NCBI GenBank assembly: GCA_902492545.1
Contig: CABULX010000003.1
Coordinates: 1-38,647, forward strand
Length of the DNA stretch: 38,647 nt
Reading direction: 5' to 3'
From: an uncultured Collinsella sp.
Lineage (GTDB): Bacteria; Actinomycetota; Coriobacteriia; Coriobacteriales; Coriobacteriaceae
Part shown: positions 31,700 through 38,647 of the stretch, piece by piece
Layout of the letters: each line of letters opens with the position of its first letter
Numbering within the stretch: position 1 is the stretch's first letter
The notes under the pieces: model-generated
Seen by the model: the letters and a program-made list of their open reading frames with translations, nothing else
The model's database searches: none
What the model was told of the DNA's origin: nothing
Made by a program: the position numbers and the translations under genes

Positions 31700-32920
31700 C
31701 TAGTTCTCGCCCTCAAACATACCACCTGCAACAACTTCGTACATATGCTCGAGCTCCAGGCGGTCCATCAAAAGCGGAACGGGATACAGGGGATTGGCCT
31801 CGGCGTCGGCATGGGCCGCCATTTGCGGAATATCGGAGCGGCGAATACCCGAGACATATTTGGGGATTCCCAGGGCCTCGTTCATGCGGTCGACCCAATC
31901 GATAAAGGCCTCGGCCGCAAGACTGTCCTGCGCGGTAGCCGGCGCAATGCCCGACATGCGAGCAAGATCGGCAAGCTTGGGGGCGGCGGCGTCACCATAA
32001 GCGCGAAGCATGTGCGGCAGGATGATCGCGTTGGCTAAACCGTGCGGAATTCCGTATCGGCCGCCCAGACTGTGCGCGATGGCATGCACATATCCGACAT
32101 AGGAGCGGGTAAACGCAACGCCCGCCTTATACGCCGCCGAAAGCATATTGCGACGCGCACGCATGTCGTCGCCATGCTCATAGGCCTCGAGCAAATTGTC
32201 GTGGATGAGCTGCACCGCCTGTCGCGCCATCTTACGCGTATAGGGCGTGGTGCTTCGCCCGATAAAGGCCTCGACGGCATGCGTCAGGGCGTCCATACCC
32301 GTCTGCCCCGTAATGGAGGCGGGCAGACCGCGCGTAAACTCGGGGTCGTGCACCGCAAAGCGCGGGATAAGCACAAAGTCGTTAATGGGGTACTTGTAGT
32401 GCGTCTCGTCATCGGTGATAACCGCCGCGAGCGTGACCTCGCTTCCCGTGCCTGCCGTAGTGGGAACGGCGATAAGCAGCGGCAGGCGACGATGAATCCG
32501 CAGCAGGCCGCGCATCTTGTTGATGGGCTTGCTTGGCTGCGTGATGCGTGCACCCACGCCCTTGGCGCAGTCCATGGCCGATCCTCCGCCAAAACCGATA
32601 ATGGCCTGGCAGGCGCTCTCTCGATACAGGGACGCCGCTTCTTCCACGTTTGAAACCGTGGGGTTTGCACGCGTTTCGGCATAGACCGTAACGGCAATCC
32701 CCTGAGCCGTAAGCGCGCGCTCGAGTGATGCCGTGAGCCCCAAACGTGCAATACCAGGGTCTGTCACGATAAGGACCTTCTGGATCGAGCGCTTTTGAAG
32801 CACCGCGGGCACATCCTCGGCATGCTCCAAAATGCGTGGCTCGGTATAGGGCAGGATCGGCAATGCAATGCGAAAAACCGTCTGATATGTTCGGCACCAG
32901 GCACGACGGGCTAGATGCAT
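31700..32920 (-). CDS. Iron-containing alcohol dehydrogenase
   Basis: A 406-residue group III (iron-type) alcohol dehydrogenase. The NAD-binding region is GFGGGSAMDCAKG, PTTAGTGSEVT follows, and the metal ligands are in GMDALTHAVEAF, HAIAHSLGGRYG and IPHGLANAI. The start at 32920 (MHLARRAWCR) has AAGGAG seven bases upstream; the frame is open to 33001 without a site. It is co-transcribed with the aldehyde dehydrogenase. Divergent from rubrerythrin across about 256 bases. Confidence 0.9.
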   Translation of the reverse strand: MHLARRAWCRTYQTVFRIALPILPYTEPRILEHAEDVPAVLQKRSIQKVLIVTDPGIARLGLTASLERALTAQGIAVTVYAETRANPTVSNVEEAASLYRESACQAIIGFGGGSAMDCAKGVGARITQPSKPINKMRGLLRIHRRLPLLIAVPTTAGTGSEVTLAAVITDDETHYKYPINDFVLIPRFAVHDPEFTRGLPASITGQTGMDALTHAVEAFIGRSTTPYTRKMARQAVQLIHDNLLEAYEHGDDMRARRNMLSAAYKAGVAFTRSYVGYVHAIAHSLGGRYGIPHGLANAIILPHMLRAYGDAAAPKLADLARMSGIAPATAQDSLAAEAFIDWVDRMNEALGIPKYVSGIRRSDIPQMAAHADAEANPLYPVPLLMDRLELEHMYEVVAGGMFEGEN

Positions 32921-33064
32921 AAAGGAAACTCCTTCATTTGTTGATAGGTCAACATTTGCTCGCCCGATTGTACTCAGCAGAGATCGCAGACGGCCTCCCA
33001 ATCGTTAATCAATCAACATCTTCATATCTCAAAATTGTTTTATTAAAAATCATTCCTAATAGGC
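32921..33064. promoter_or_regulatory. control region between adh and rubrerythrin with a GTTGA-N4-TCAAC palindrome
   Basis: GTTGATAGGTCAAC (32940-32953) is a perfect inverted repeat with a four-base centre, 20 bases above the adh start, and a related sequence GTTAATCAATCAAC occurs at about 33005-33018. They could be two sites for one regulator of alcohol metabolism or redox state. The spacing is two bases shorter than an FNR/CRP box. The AT-rich stretch 33030-33060 probably contains the adh promoter. Confidence 0.4.
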
Positions 33065-33092
33065 TTCACATTTGGTTGCATTTATGGATAAT
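33065..33092 (+). promoter_or_regulatory. sigma-70-type promoter for rubrerythrin
   Basis: TTCACA (33065-33070, 5/6 match) and GATAAT (33087-33092, 5/6 match) are separated by 16 bases in an AT-rich context, the best promoter in the window. Start of transcription would be near 33100, giving a leader of about 77 bases before the ATG at 33177. Confidence 0.7.
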
Positions 33093-33176
33093 AGAACTCG
33101 TCAAGACGCACGTCCGGAGAGGGCCCTTACGGGACCGGACGAGCGCACAATCGCCATCGATCGAAAGGATCGAATC

Positions 33177-33737
33177 ATGAAGTTTGTTTGCCCCGTTTGC
33201 GGTTATGTGGAAGAGTTCGACGGCGACCAGCTGCCCGAGGATTTTAAGTGCCCCCAGTGCGGCGTTCCCGGTTCTCGCTTCCTGAAGCAGGAGGAGGGCC
33301 AGCTCGAGTGGGCTGCCGAGCACGTCGTGGGCGTCGCCAAGATGGAGGGCGTCTCCGAGGACATCGTTGCCGACCTGCGCGCCAACTTTGAGGGCGAGTG
33401 CTCCGAGGTCGGTATGTACCTGGCCATGGCTCGCGTCGCTCATCGCGAGGGCTACCCCGAGATCGGCCTGTACTGGGAGAAGGCTGCCCACGAGGAGGCC
33501 GAGCACGCCGCCAAGTTCGCTGAGCTCCTGGGCGAGGTCGTGACCGACTCCACCAAGAAGAACCTCGAGATGCGCGTTGAGGCCGAGAACGGCGCCACCG
33601 CCGGCAAGACTGATCTTGCCAAGCGCGCCAAGGCCGCTGGCCTCGATGCCATCCACGACACCGTCCACGAGATGGCTCGCGACGAGGCTCGTCACGGCAA
33701 GGCTTTCGCCGGCCTGCTCAAGCGCTACTTTGGCTAA
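33177..33737 (+). CDS. rbr: Reverse rubrerythrin (peroxide-reducing)
   Basis: A 186-residue protein with the rubredoxin domain first (CPVCGYVEEFDG and CPQCGVPG, two Cys pairs) and a di-iron ferritin-like domain after it (EGECSEVGMYLAMAR, HEEAEHAAKFAELLGE, MARDEARHGKAFAGL supply the Glu/His ligands). This domain order is reversed relative to classic rubrerythrin and is typical of anaerobes, where it detoxifies hydrogen peroxide and oxygen with NADH-derived electrons. Codon use is strongly biased, suggesting high expression. The ribosome site is GAAAGGA. A strong terminator follows. Confidence 0.92.
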   Translation: MKFVCPVCGYVEEFDGDQLPEDFKCPQCGVPGSRFLKQEEGQLEWAAEHVVGVAKMEGVSEDIVADLRANFEGECSEVGMYLAMARVAHREGYPEIGLYWEKAAHEEAEHAAKFAELLGEVVTDSTKKNLEMRVEAENGATAGKTDLAKRAKAAGLDAIHDTVHEMARDEARHGKAFAGLLKRYFG

Positions 33738-33770
33738 GCCAGCCGCCTGAGAGACAATCTCTAGCTCGAT

Positions 33771-33802
33771 AAGGCCCGGACCGCATGGTTCGGGCCTTTT
33801 TA
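33771..33802 (+). terminator. intrinsic terminator of rubrerythrin
   Basis: AAGGCCCGGACC (33771-33782) pairs with GGTTCGGGCCTT (33787-33798), with one G-T pair, over a four-base loop, then TTTTTAT. A textbook terminator 33 bases after the stop codon. Confidence 0.9.
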
Positions 33803-33866
33803 TGTCTCGAGGACTCATTAACGCCCTGAAATAGGACCGCCTTCGGCATCGGTTGCTCGTCAAAAA

Positions 33867-33989
33867 CTAAGTGAGTAGACTTTTTGGAACTTGCCGAGCA
33901 CACCATCCATATTGCTTTATAAAGCCGCAGGTAAATGACTTGTTACCAAACGGCCTGGTCGCCAAAGTGCCAAAAGTCTACTCACTTAG
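33867..33989. repeat. 123-bp palindromic element, copy 2
   Basis: Ends are CTAAGTGAGTAGACTTTTT and its complement AAAAGTCTACTCACTTAG. The core includes CCGAGCA, GCCGCAGGTAAA and GGCCTGGTCGCCAAAGT. Over the right-hand 69 bases it differs from copy 3 at about eight positions by eye. The right end, read on the minus strand, supplies the last codons (Leu-Ser-Glu) and the TAG stop of the nuclease gene. It is in the same orientation as copies 1 and 3. Confidence 0.88.
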
Positions 33990-35104
33990 AACCGCAGCCG
34001 TCCACGATCGAGCTGTTTTGTGTCTAACGGGCATCTTCCCGTCGATTACTCCCAATTTTGTCCAGTCAACGAATAGTTCAGACCGGAGTAATGTCTCAGC
34101 CCTTTGCTCATCTGAGCTTTTATCACGATATTCAGCATCGAGCATCCTGCATACGGCCTTAACGATCGCGCGGAATCTATCCTCATCGGATATCTGTCTG
34201 TGTGTCAGGAGAAGTACATCGTAGCCCATGGCCTGAAGCGCCGTCATGCGGTCTGCGTCACGCAAGCCATCCCCTACTCGTCCGTGCGAGGCCTTTCCCT
34301 GACATTCAATGGCCACCTGTCGCCTGCCGTCCGGCGAAGACAGAAGTAGATCGATATACACACGGGACTTTCCCACAATCGCTCGAGCACTTGTGCTTAA
34401 CGTCACTTCGACATTGAGCTCTATACCGCAAAACCCTTCGCCTCCCAGGGCTCGCGGCAGCCCGAGCAACAAATGCGCCTCGACCTCAAAAGGCGACGCG
34501 GCACCCAATGGGACGAGTTGCGATACCGCCATAAATCTATTGCCGTAACGCATCCCGCAAACATCTGAACAAAAACGGTCAAGGTCTCTGCCCAAAACCA
34601 AAGCGTCTCGACGCCATAAATTTGAAGTGGCGCCGTCCTCGGACGGGCAGCGCACCCAACCGAACGTTGTCGAAATCGCGCCCGAATCAATTGCACGTGA
34701 AAGCTCCGCCTCGAGTGCCGCCGGCAGAGCACACACCGCAAACAGGCCGCACATCTCCGCCAACACAAAAAGAAGCTGAAGATCCGTCAGATGCCGCGAC
34801 ATGATGAATGCCGTCAGTAGAGGAGACGTAATCAAAAATCCATGCTCCGTTTCCAGCACAGATTCCCTGGGGGCTCACCAAGAAACAGCCGCTGTCTAAT
34901 GCTGGCAGGACAAGTCCGTTTGTTTCTCGTCCGAACCAATGTATACAACGGAAAGCCGAGCGCAACCGCAGCCGTCGGGTTACGGGCGAGGTCATATCGC
35001 TGCCGGTCTTCTTCCGGCCGTGGAAGCGGCGGACACAAAGCGCGGACCTGAGGAGGCAAACGCCAGTATCTAAAAGCCGATATGTCACAAAGTAAATCCT
35101 TCAT
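33978..35104 (-). pseudogene. frameshifted Vsr/DUF559-like nuclease gene, possibly phase-variable
   Basis: Two adjacent frames join into one protein of about 375 residues. The upstream frame (from ATG 35104, MKDLLCDISAFRYWRLPPQV) runs to about residue 79, then leaves frame at a run of five Cs on the coding strand (34869-34873). Adding one C links it exactly to the downstream frame beginning VLETEHGFLITSP at 34859. The C-terminal part holds a PD-(D/E)XK or Vsr-like core: YIDLLLSSPDGRR, AIECQGKASHG, LRDADRMTALQAMGYDVLLL. The N-terminal part may be a wing-helix region as in AbiEi-type proteins. GC is lower than neighbours. The gene lies between two copies of the 123-bp element and ends inside one. 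A sequencing error at the homopolymer is possible. Confidence 0.7.
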
Positions 35105-35187
35105 AGGCACAGGAAAACACGAATTTCAACCCAGCCTGTCTCACATTGGGGCAAACGCACCAAAAATGGCACCGAACGGACTGTTAA

Positions 35188-35253
35188 GTTTTCAACAGCC
35201 CTCCCCAACTGGCCAAAAGCTTGCCAAAAGCTGGACGAAGCCCTGTTGAAAAC
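35188..35253. repeat. inverted repeat GTTTTCAACAG with internal direct repeats
   Basis: GTTTTCAACAG (35188-35198) is the complement of CTGTTGAAAAC (35243-35253); between them GCCAAAAGCT occurs twice in tandem-like spacing. The right arm is followed by CCCCATTTTTT on the plus strand, so it could stop plus-strand transcription. It lies in the gap of about 180 bases between the nuclease gene start and copy 3 of the 123-bp element and may be part of the same cassette or contain its promoter. Confidence 0.55.
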
Positions 35254-35284
35254 CCCATTTTTTCTTATGCAGAAACTTTGCGCG

Positions 35285-35406
35285 GCAAGTGAGTAGGCTT
35301 TTTTAACATCCCGAGCAGGCCGGTCATCCTGCTTTTCAAAACCGCAGGTAGATAGCTTGTTACAAAACTGCCTGGTCGCCAAAGTTCCAAAGGTCTACTC
35401 ACTTAG
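35285..35406. repeat. 123-bp palindromic element, copy 3
   Basis: The left end is slightly degenerate (GCAAGTGAGTAGGC), the right end intact (TCTACTCACTTAG). The core has CCGAGCA, AACCGCAGGTAGA, CTTGTTAC and TGCCTGGTCGCCAAAGT, closest to copy 2. Its right end provides the Leu-Ser-Glu-TAG end of pdxR on the minus strand. With copy 2 it brackets the nuclease gene as direct repeats about 1.3 kb apart. Confidence 0.85.
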
Positions 35407-36834
35407 GTTGCAGAGTGCTCCCATTAGCTGCAATTCCAAGGTATTAAGCACTTTTGGACTCAAATCGTCATACTGAACAAGAATTTGACTTGAGTTTTCA
35501 GGGACAGATGCGCCATCGGCACACCAATAGCAGTCACTGACATCGACGAACGGGATACCCGAGCGCGTGAGGGCCCGCACAAAAGAGCTTCCACCCGCTC
35601 CGCGCTCTGCAGCCACGGTGCAGTAAAGGCCCGCGTCTGCATGCTCAATCGAGACCTCCCCTGCCGGGAACGCTTTCCGTACAAGCGCCGCCAGGCCATC
35701 GCGCGCCTCGCGAGCGCGCACGCGCACGCGGTTCACATGTCGCTCGTAATCACCCGATTCCAGCAAACGAGCCAAAGCGACCTGGTCAACAGAGCTCACC
35801 GATGAGGCGTAAAAACCAAGGTTGTGCCTAAACCGCTCCATCAGCTCATCGGGCAACACCATGTACGCTAGACGCAACGCCGATGAAAGGCTCTTCGAAA
35901 ATGTGTTGGTATAGATAACCGACTGGGCGGCGTCGATTGACGCGAGCGCGGGAATCGGCTTGCCGGCAAGGCGAAACTCACAATCGAAGTCGTCTTCGAT
36001 GAGATACCGGCCCGGCTGCTCGGCTGCCCAGCTGAGCAGCGCGTAGCGACGCGCAATGCTCGTCACAAGGCCGGTCGGATACTGATGGGACGGCATCAGG
36101 TGAAGGACATCGGTCCCGCTTTTCTGCAGAGTGCTCAAGTCCACGCCCTCATCATCCAACGGGATATGTCGAACTTTGCAGCCCATAGCCTGATAGATGC
36201 GCGTCAGGCGCAAATAGCCCGGGTCCTCAACGGCATACACCCTGTCGGCTCCAAGCAGCTGAACCAACATGGTATCGAGCAGCTGGGCGCCCGCACCGAT
36301 AACAATGTTGTTGGGGTCGACATTCATACCCCTTGTCCCGCGCAGGTGGTGAGCGATTGCGCGTCGTAGCCGAGCGGTGCCCTGTGCCGGTGCGGGTGAG
36401 AAGATTTCGCGCTCATCTTCGGATGCCAGCGTCGCCCGCAGTGCGCTTTGCCAAAGCCGCGCCGCCTCCAAAGCGGAAGGAGAAAGTGCATCGAATCGCT
36501 CGACCTGTCCGTTGACATCATGCGCGCTGGGGCCCACAGAGACGGCATCTCGGTCGATGTTCCCCGTAGCCAAAGGCAAAACCGGTGCATCCGGAAGCTC
36601 ACAAGCGTAGTAGCCACGACGCGGCTTTGAGCAAATATAGCCCTCGGCAAGTAACTGGCTATATGCATTCTCGATGGTAATGACACTGATTCCCAGATGA
36701 CTGGCAAAGGCGCGCTTAGACGGCAAGTGCTCCCCCGCCGCAATGCGTCCAGCTACGATATCATCTCGAATTTGCTGGTAAACATACTCATAGAGCGATG
36801 CTCCGCCGCGTTTTTCCAAATTGTAGTCAAGCAT
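35395..36834 (-). CDS. pdxR: PdxR: MocR/GntR-family regulator of vitamin B6 synthesis
   Basis: A 479-residue MocR-type regulator. A GntR winged helix (about 8-75, VYQQIRDDIVAGRIAAGEHL, then LPSKRAFASHLGISVITIEN) is fused to an aspartate-aminotransferase-like domain with the PLP lysine in TNTFSKSLSSALRLAYMV and the conserved IEDDFDCEFR. It lies divergent from pdxST, which such regulators activate when pyridoxal phosphate is low. The start at 36834 (MLDYNLEKRGG) has AGGTGA upstream and fits better than 36867. Its last three codons and stop come from the 123-bp repeat, but total length is normal. Confidence 0.92.
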   Translation of the reverse strand: MLDYNLEKRGGASLYEYVYQQIRDDIVAGRIAAGEHLPSKRAFASHLGISVITIENAYSQLLAEGYICSKPRRGYYACELPDAPVLPLATGNIDRDAVSVGPSAHDVNGQVERFDALSPSALEAARLWQSALRATLASEDEREIFSPAPAQGTARLRRAIAHHLRGTRGMNVDPNNIVIGAGAQLLDTMLVQLLGADRVYAVEDPGYLRLTRIYQAMGCKVRHIPLDDEGVDLSTLQKSGTDVLHLMPSHQYPTGLVTSIARRYALLSWAAEQPGRYLIEDDFDCEFRLAGKPIPALASIDAAQSVIYTNTFSKSLSSALRLAYMVLPDELMERFRHNLGFYASSVSSVDQVALARLLESGDYERHVNRVRVRAREARDGLAALVRKAFPAGEVSIEHADAGLYCTVAAERGAGGSSFVRALTRSGIPFVDVSDCYWCADGASVPENSSQILVQYDDLSPKVLNTLELQLMGALCNLSE

Positions 36835-36845
36835 GAGCCTATCAC

Positions 36846-36890
36846 CTGACCTTATTAAGTCATTCAATCTGGTATTAGTCTGACCTTGTC
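36846..36890. promoter_or_regulatory. candidate PdxR operator in the pdxR-pdxS divergent region
   Basis: CTGACCTT occurs as a direct repeat at 36846-36853 and 36880-36887, start to start 34 bases (about three helical turns), with a related CTGGTATTA at 36869-36877 between them. Direct repeats are the usual architecture for MocR regulators. The second copy overlaps the pdxS -35 element and the first lies in the pdxR leader, fitting activation of pdxST and self-repression. Confidence 0.55.
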
Positions 36891-36914
36891 ATTATCTCGA
36901 AATCTGAGTATTTC
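36886..36914 (+). promoter_or_regulatory. candidate pdxST promoter
   Basis: TTGTCA (36886-36891, 5/6 match) and TATTTC (36909-36914, 3/6 match) are 17 bases apart. The weak -10 fits a promoter needing an activator, and the -35 overlaps the second CTGACCTT repeat. The leader to the ATG at 36980 would be about 60 bases. Confidence 0.5.
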
Positions 36915-36979
36915 GCCATACCCAGCTCCCCGATAGGATGTTCCGTCAAGCAATGCACATGCCAACCAAGGGAGCAACC

Positions 36980-37870
36980 ATGGCAGAACAGACCAGCAAG
37001 GCCGATCGCGTCAAACTCAATCGCGAGCTCGCGCAGATGCTCAAGGGCGGCGTCATCATGGACGTCACCACGCCCGAGCAGGCACGCATCGCCGAGGAGG
37101 CGGGCGCCTGCGCCGTCATGGCACTCGAGCGCATCCCGGCCGACATCCGTGCCGCAGGCGGCGTCTCGCGCATGAGCGACCCCAAGATGATCAAGGGCAT
37201 CCAAGAGGCCGTCTCCATCCCCGTCATGGCCAAGTGCCGCATCGGTCACATCGTCGAGGCGCAGGTCCTTCAGGCCATCGATATCGACTACATCGATGAG
37301 TCCGAGGTTCTCTCCCCCGCCGACGATGTCTACCACATCGACAAAACCCAGTTTGACGTCCCGTTTGTCTGCGGTGCCCGCGACCTGGGCGAGGCGCTGC
37401 GCCGTGTTGCCGAGGGCGCCACGATGATTCGTACCAAGGGCGAGCCGGGCACGGGCGACGTCGTCCAGGCTGTGCGCCACATGCGCAAGATCCAAAAGCA
37501 GATCCGCGACGTTGTTGCCCTGCGTGACGACGAGCTCTTTGAGGCTGCCAAGCAGCTGCAGGTTCCGGTCGAGCTGGTGCGCGATGTCCACGCCACGGGC
37601 AAGCTTCCCGTCGTGAACTTTGCCGCCGGCGGCGTAGCAACCCCCGCCGACGCCGCGCTGATGATGCAGCTGGGTGCCGAAGGTGTCTTTGTGGGCTCGG
37701 GCATCTTTAAGAGCGGCGACCCGGCCAAGCGCGCCGCCGCCATCGTCAAGGCCGTGGCAAACTTCACCGATGCCAAGCTCATCGCCGAGCTTTCGGAGGA
37801 CCTGGGCGAGGCCATGGTCGGCATCAACGCCGACGAGATTGAAATCATCATGGAGGAGCGCGGACGCTAG
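36980..37870 (+). CDS. pdxS: PdxS: pyridoxal 5'-phosphate synthase subunit (lyase)
   Basis: A 296-residue PdxS (Pdx1). It condenses ribose 5-phosphate, glyceraldehyde 3-phosphate and ammonia into pyridoxal phosphate. Catalytic features are IMDVTTPEQ (Asp), VMAKCRIGH (Lys that binds the pentose) and MIRTKGEPGTG (second Lys), plus VNFAAGGVATPADAALMM and GVFVGSGIFKSGDP for phosphate binding. The start at 36980 has AAGGGAG; the frame is open to 36938 but earlier codons are not family-like. It is followed 20 bases later by pdxT. Confidence 0.97.
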   Translation: MAEQTSKADRVKLNRELAQMLKGGVIMDVTTPEQARIAEEAGACAVMALERIPADIRAAGGVSRMSDPKMIKGIQEAVSIPVMAKCRIGHIVEAQVLQAIDIDYIDESEVLSPADDVYHIDKTQFDVPFVCGARDLGEALRRVAEGATMIRTKGEPGTGDVVQAVRHMRKIQKQIRDVVALRDDELFEAAKQLQVPVELVRDVHATGKLPVVNFAAGGVATPADAALMMQLGAEGVFVGSGIFKSGDPAKRAAAIVKAVANFTDAKLIAELSEDLGEAMVGINADEIEIIMEERGR

Positions 37871-37890
37871 TCCAGCAGAAAGGATCGCGC

Positions 37891-38478
37891 ATGAGCGATT
37901 ACGCAGACCAGACGGTCGCCGTGCTGGCGGTCCAAGGTGCTTTTGCCGAGCACGAGGCGAGGCTGTCCGAGCTGGGCGCACACTGTATTGAGCTGAGGCA
38001 GGCGGCCGATTTGCAGCAGGACTTTGACCGTCTAGTACTTCCCGGCGGCGAGTCTACCGTTCAAGGGAAGCTGCTAGATGAGTTGGGCATGCTCGAGGAG
38101 CTTCGCACCCGCATTGTTGAAGGCATGCCCGTCCTGGGCACCTGCGCCGGCCTGATTCTGCTGGCTCACGACCTTGCCGCCCATGACGATAAGGGCACGC
38201 CGCGCCTGGCAACCATGGATGTGCTCGTTGAGCGCAATGCCTACGGCAGGCAGCTCGGCAGTTTTCGAACCAAGGGGCAGGTAGCTGGCATCGACGGTGA
38301 AGTGCCGCTGACGTTTATCCGCGCGCCCCGCATCGTCGAGGTCCACGGCGACGCAAAGGCCTTAGCGAAAGTCGACGGCCGTATCGTCGCCGCGCGCCAG
38401 GGCAACCAGCTCGGCGTAACCTTCCACCCCGAACTCGACGAAGACACCCGCCTCCACGAACTGTTCCTACAAATGTAG
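37891..38478 (+). CDS. pdxT: PdxT: glutaminase subunit of pyridoxal 5'-phosphate synthase
   Basis: A 195-residue class I glutamine amidotransferase that hydrolyses glutamine and channels ammonia to PdxS. The triad is visible: nucleophile Cys in GTCAGLILLA and the His-Glu pair in TFHPELDED; LPGGESTVQG forms the oxyanion region. Size and order match the family (185-200). The ribosome site is AAAGGA. It is co-transcribed with pdxS in a dodecamer-type PdxST complex. Confidence 0.97.
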   Translation: MSDYADQTVAVLAVQGAFAEHEARLSELGAHCIELRQAADLQQDFDRLVLPGGESTVQGKLLDELGMLEELRTRIVEGMPVLGTCAGLILLAHDLAAHDDKGTPRLATMDVLVERNAYGRQLGSFRTKGQVAGIDGEVPLTFIRAPRIVEVHGDAKALAKVDGRIVAARQGNQLGVTFHPELDEDTRLHELFLQM

Positions 38479-38491
38479 GCAGAACAGAAAC

Positions 38492-38555
38492 GAGAGTGGA
38501 TAATCTCCCACTTTGAGCCTGAATGCGAGCCCAAACTGGGAGATTATCCACTCTC
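38492..38555. repeat. 64-bp near-perfect palindrome after pdxT
   Basis: Two 27-base arms (38492-38518 and 38529-38555) match at all but two positions around a ten-base loop; the most conserved part is GAGAGTGGATAATCTCCCA. It begins 13 bases after the pdxT stop. The stem is longer than an ordinary terminator and no U-tract follows, so it is more likely a REP-like element that may also protect or end the pdxST message. Confidence 0.8.
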
Positions 38556-38563
38556 ATGCTATG

Positions 38564-38647
38564 TAGTCGTTGGGGACGTTCTTGAATGACTAGTCAAACA
38601 AGAACGTCCCCAACGACTAGTCATTTAAGAACGTCCCCAATGACTAC
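38564..38647. repeat. second palindrome family with GTTGGGGACGTTCTTG, cut by the window end
   Basis: A perfect 21-bp inverted repeat (38564-38584 with 38599-38619) around a 14-base loop containing the palindrome TGACTAGTCA. It is followed by a third, incomplete copy of the right arm (AAGAACGTCCCCAATGACTA) ending at the window edge. The element probably continues. The shared GGGGAC word links it loosely with the palindromes at 14514 and 28696. Confidence 0.75.

Noticed and set aside
32940..32953. FNR/CRP-type box upstream of adh
   Set aside because: The half-sites are two bases closer than TTGAT-N4-ATCAA requires, so only a generic palindrome is reported.
36875..37981. 368-codon minus-strand frame across pdxS
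   Set aside because: Antisense to an unambiguous pdxS; composition is typical of mirrored codons.
38564..38647. Start of a CRISPR array
   Set aside because: The repeated units are inverted and directly adjacent without uniform unique spacers.

Overview
The window looks like chromosomal DNA of a high-GC Gram-positive anaerobe of the Coriobacteriia, most probably Collinsella. This is an inference from the GC-rich third positions, an anaerobic gene set (Etf-linked FAD oxidase with a ferredoxin domain, reverse rubrerythrin, iron-type alcohol dehydrogenase), an actinobacterial-type LAXTG cell-wall anchor, and families of palindromic intergenic repeats. No rRNA, tRNA, CRISPR array or complete insertion sequence was found.

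Layout. 1-2422 (minus): the first codons of a membrane protein, a KdgT-type sugar-acid permease, and an azlCD branched-chain amino acid exporter. 2549-3361 (plus): an HD-domain phosphohydrolase whose stop codon overlaps that of a convergent minus-strand operon (3358-6983) of FAD-linked 2-hydroxyacid dehydrogenase, EtfB and ferredoxin-EtfA. This operon resembles the electron-confurcating lactate dehydrogenase complex. 7329-10534 (plus): a cluster of exported proteins with a small LAQTG sortase substrate. 10653-11369: a DUF554 membrane protein. 11458-17076: a three-gene block of TerB_N/TerB_C protein, BrxC/BrxD-like P-loop ATPase and BrxHI/Lhr-like helicase, a candidate DNA-processing or defence system. 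17177-23843: a SpeE-like protein, Elp3, DUF4097 plus a membrane-bound XRE regulator, a Trm9-like methyltransferase and a TrmB-like methyltransferase, which is a neighbourhood rich in tRNA modification. 24084-29888: a Ski2/HelY-type helicase, a DUF2130 protein, a metallophosphoesterase, a small charged protein and a stand-alone HIRAN protein. 30125-30208: a 27-residue hydrophobic peptide resembling a type I toxin. 30312-33737: aldehyde and alcohol dehydrogenases, then rubrerythrin. 33867-35406: a frameshifted Vsr/DUF559-like nuclease gene bracketed by two copies of a 123-bp palindromic element. 35395-38478: pdxR divergent from pdxST (vitamin B6). The window ends in strong palindromes.

The most unusual non-coding signal is the 123-bp element, present three times (23840, 33867, 35285). 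Its inverted ends carry stop codons in all three reading frames, and three unrelated genes take their stop codon from it. Two copies enclose the frameshifted nuclease gene, which looks like a cassette. The second candidate system is the TerB/ATPase/helicase trio.
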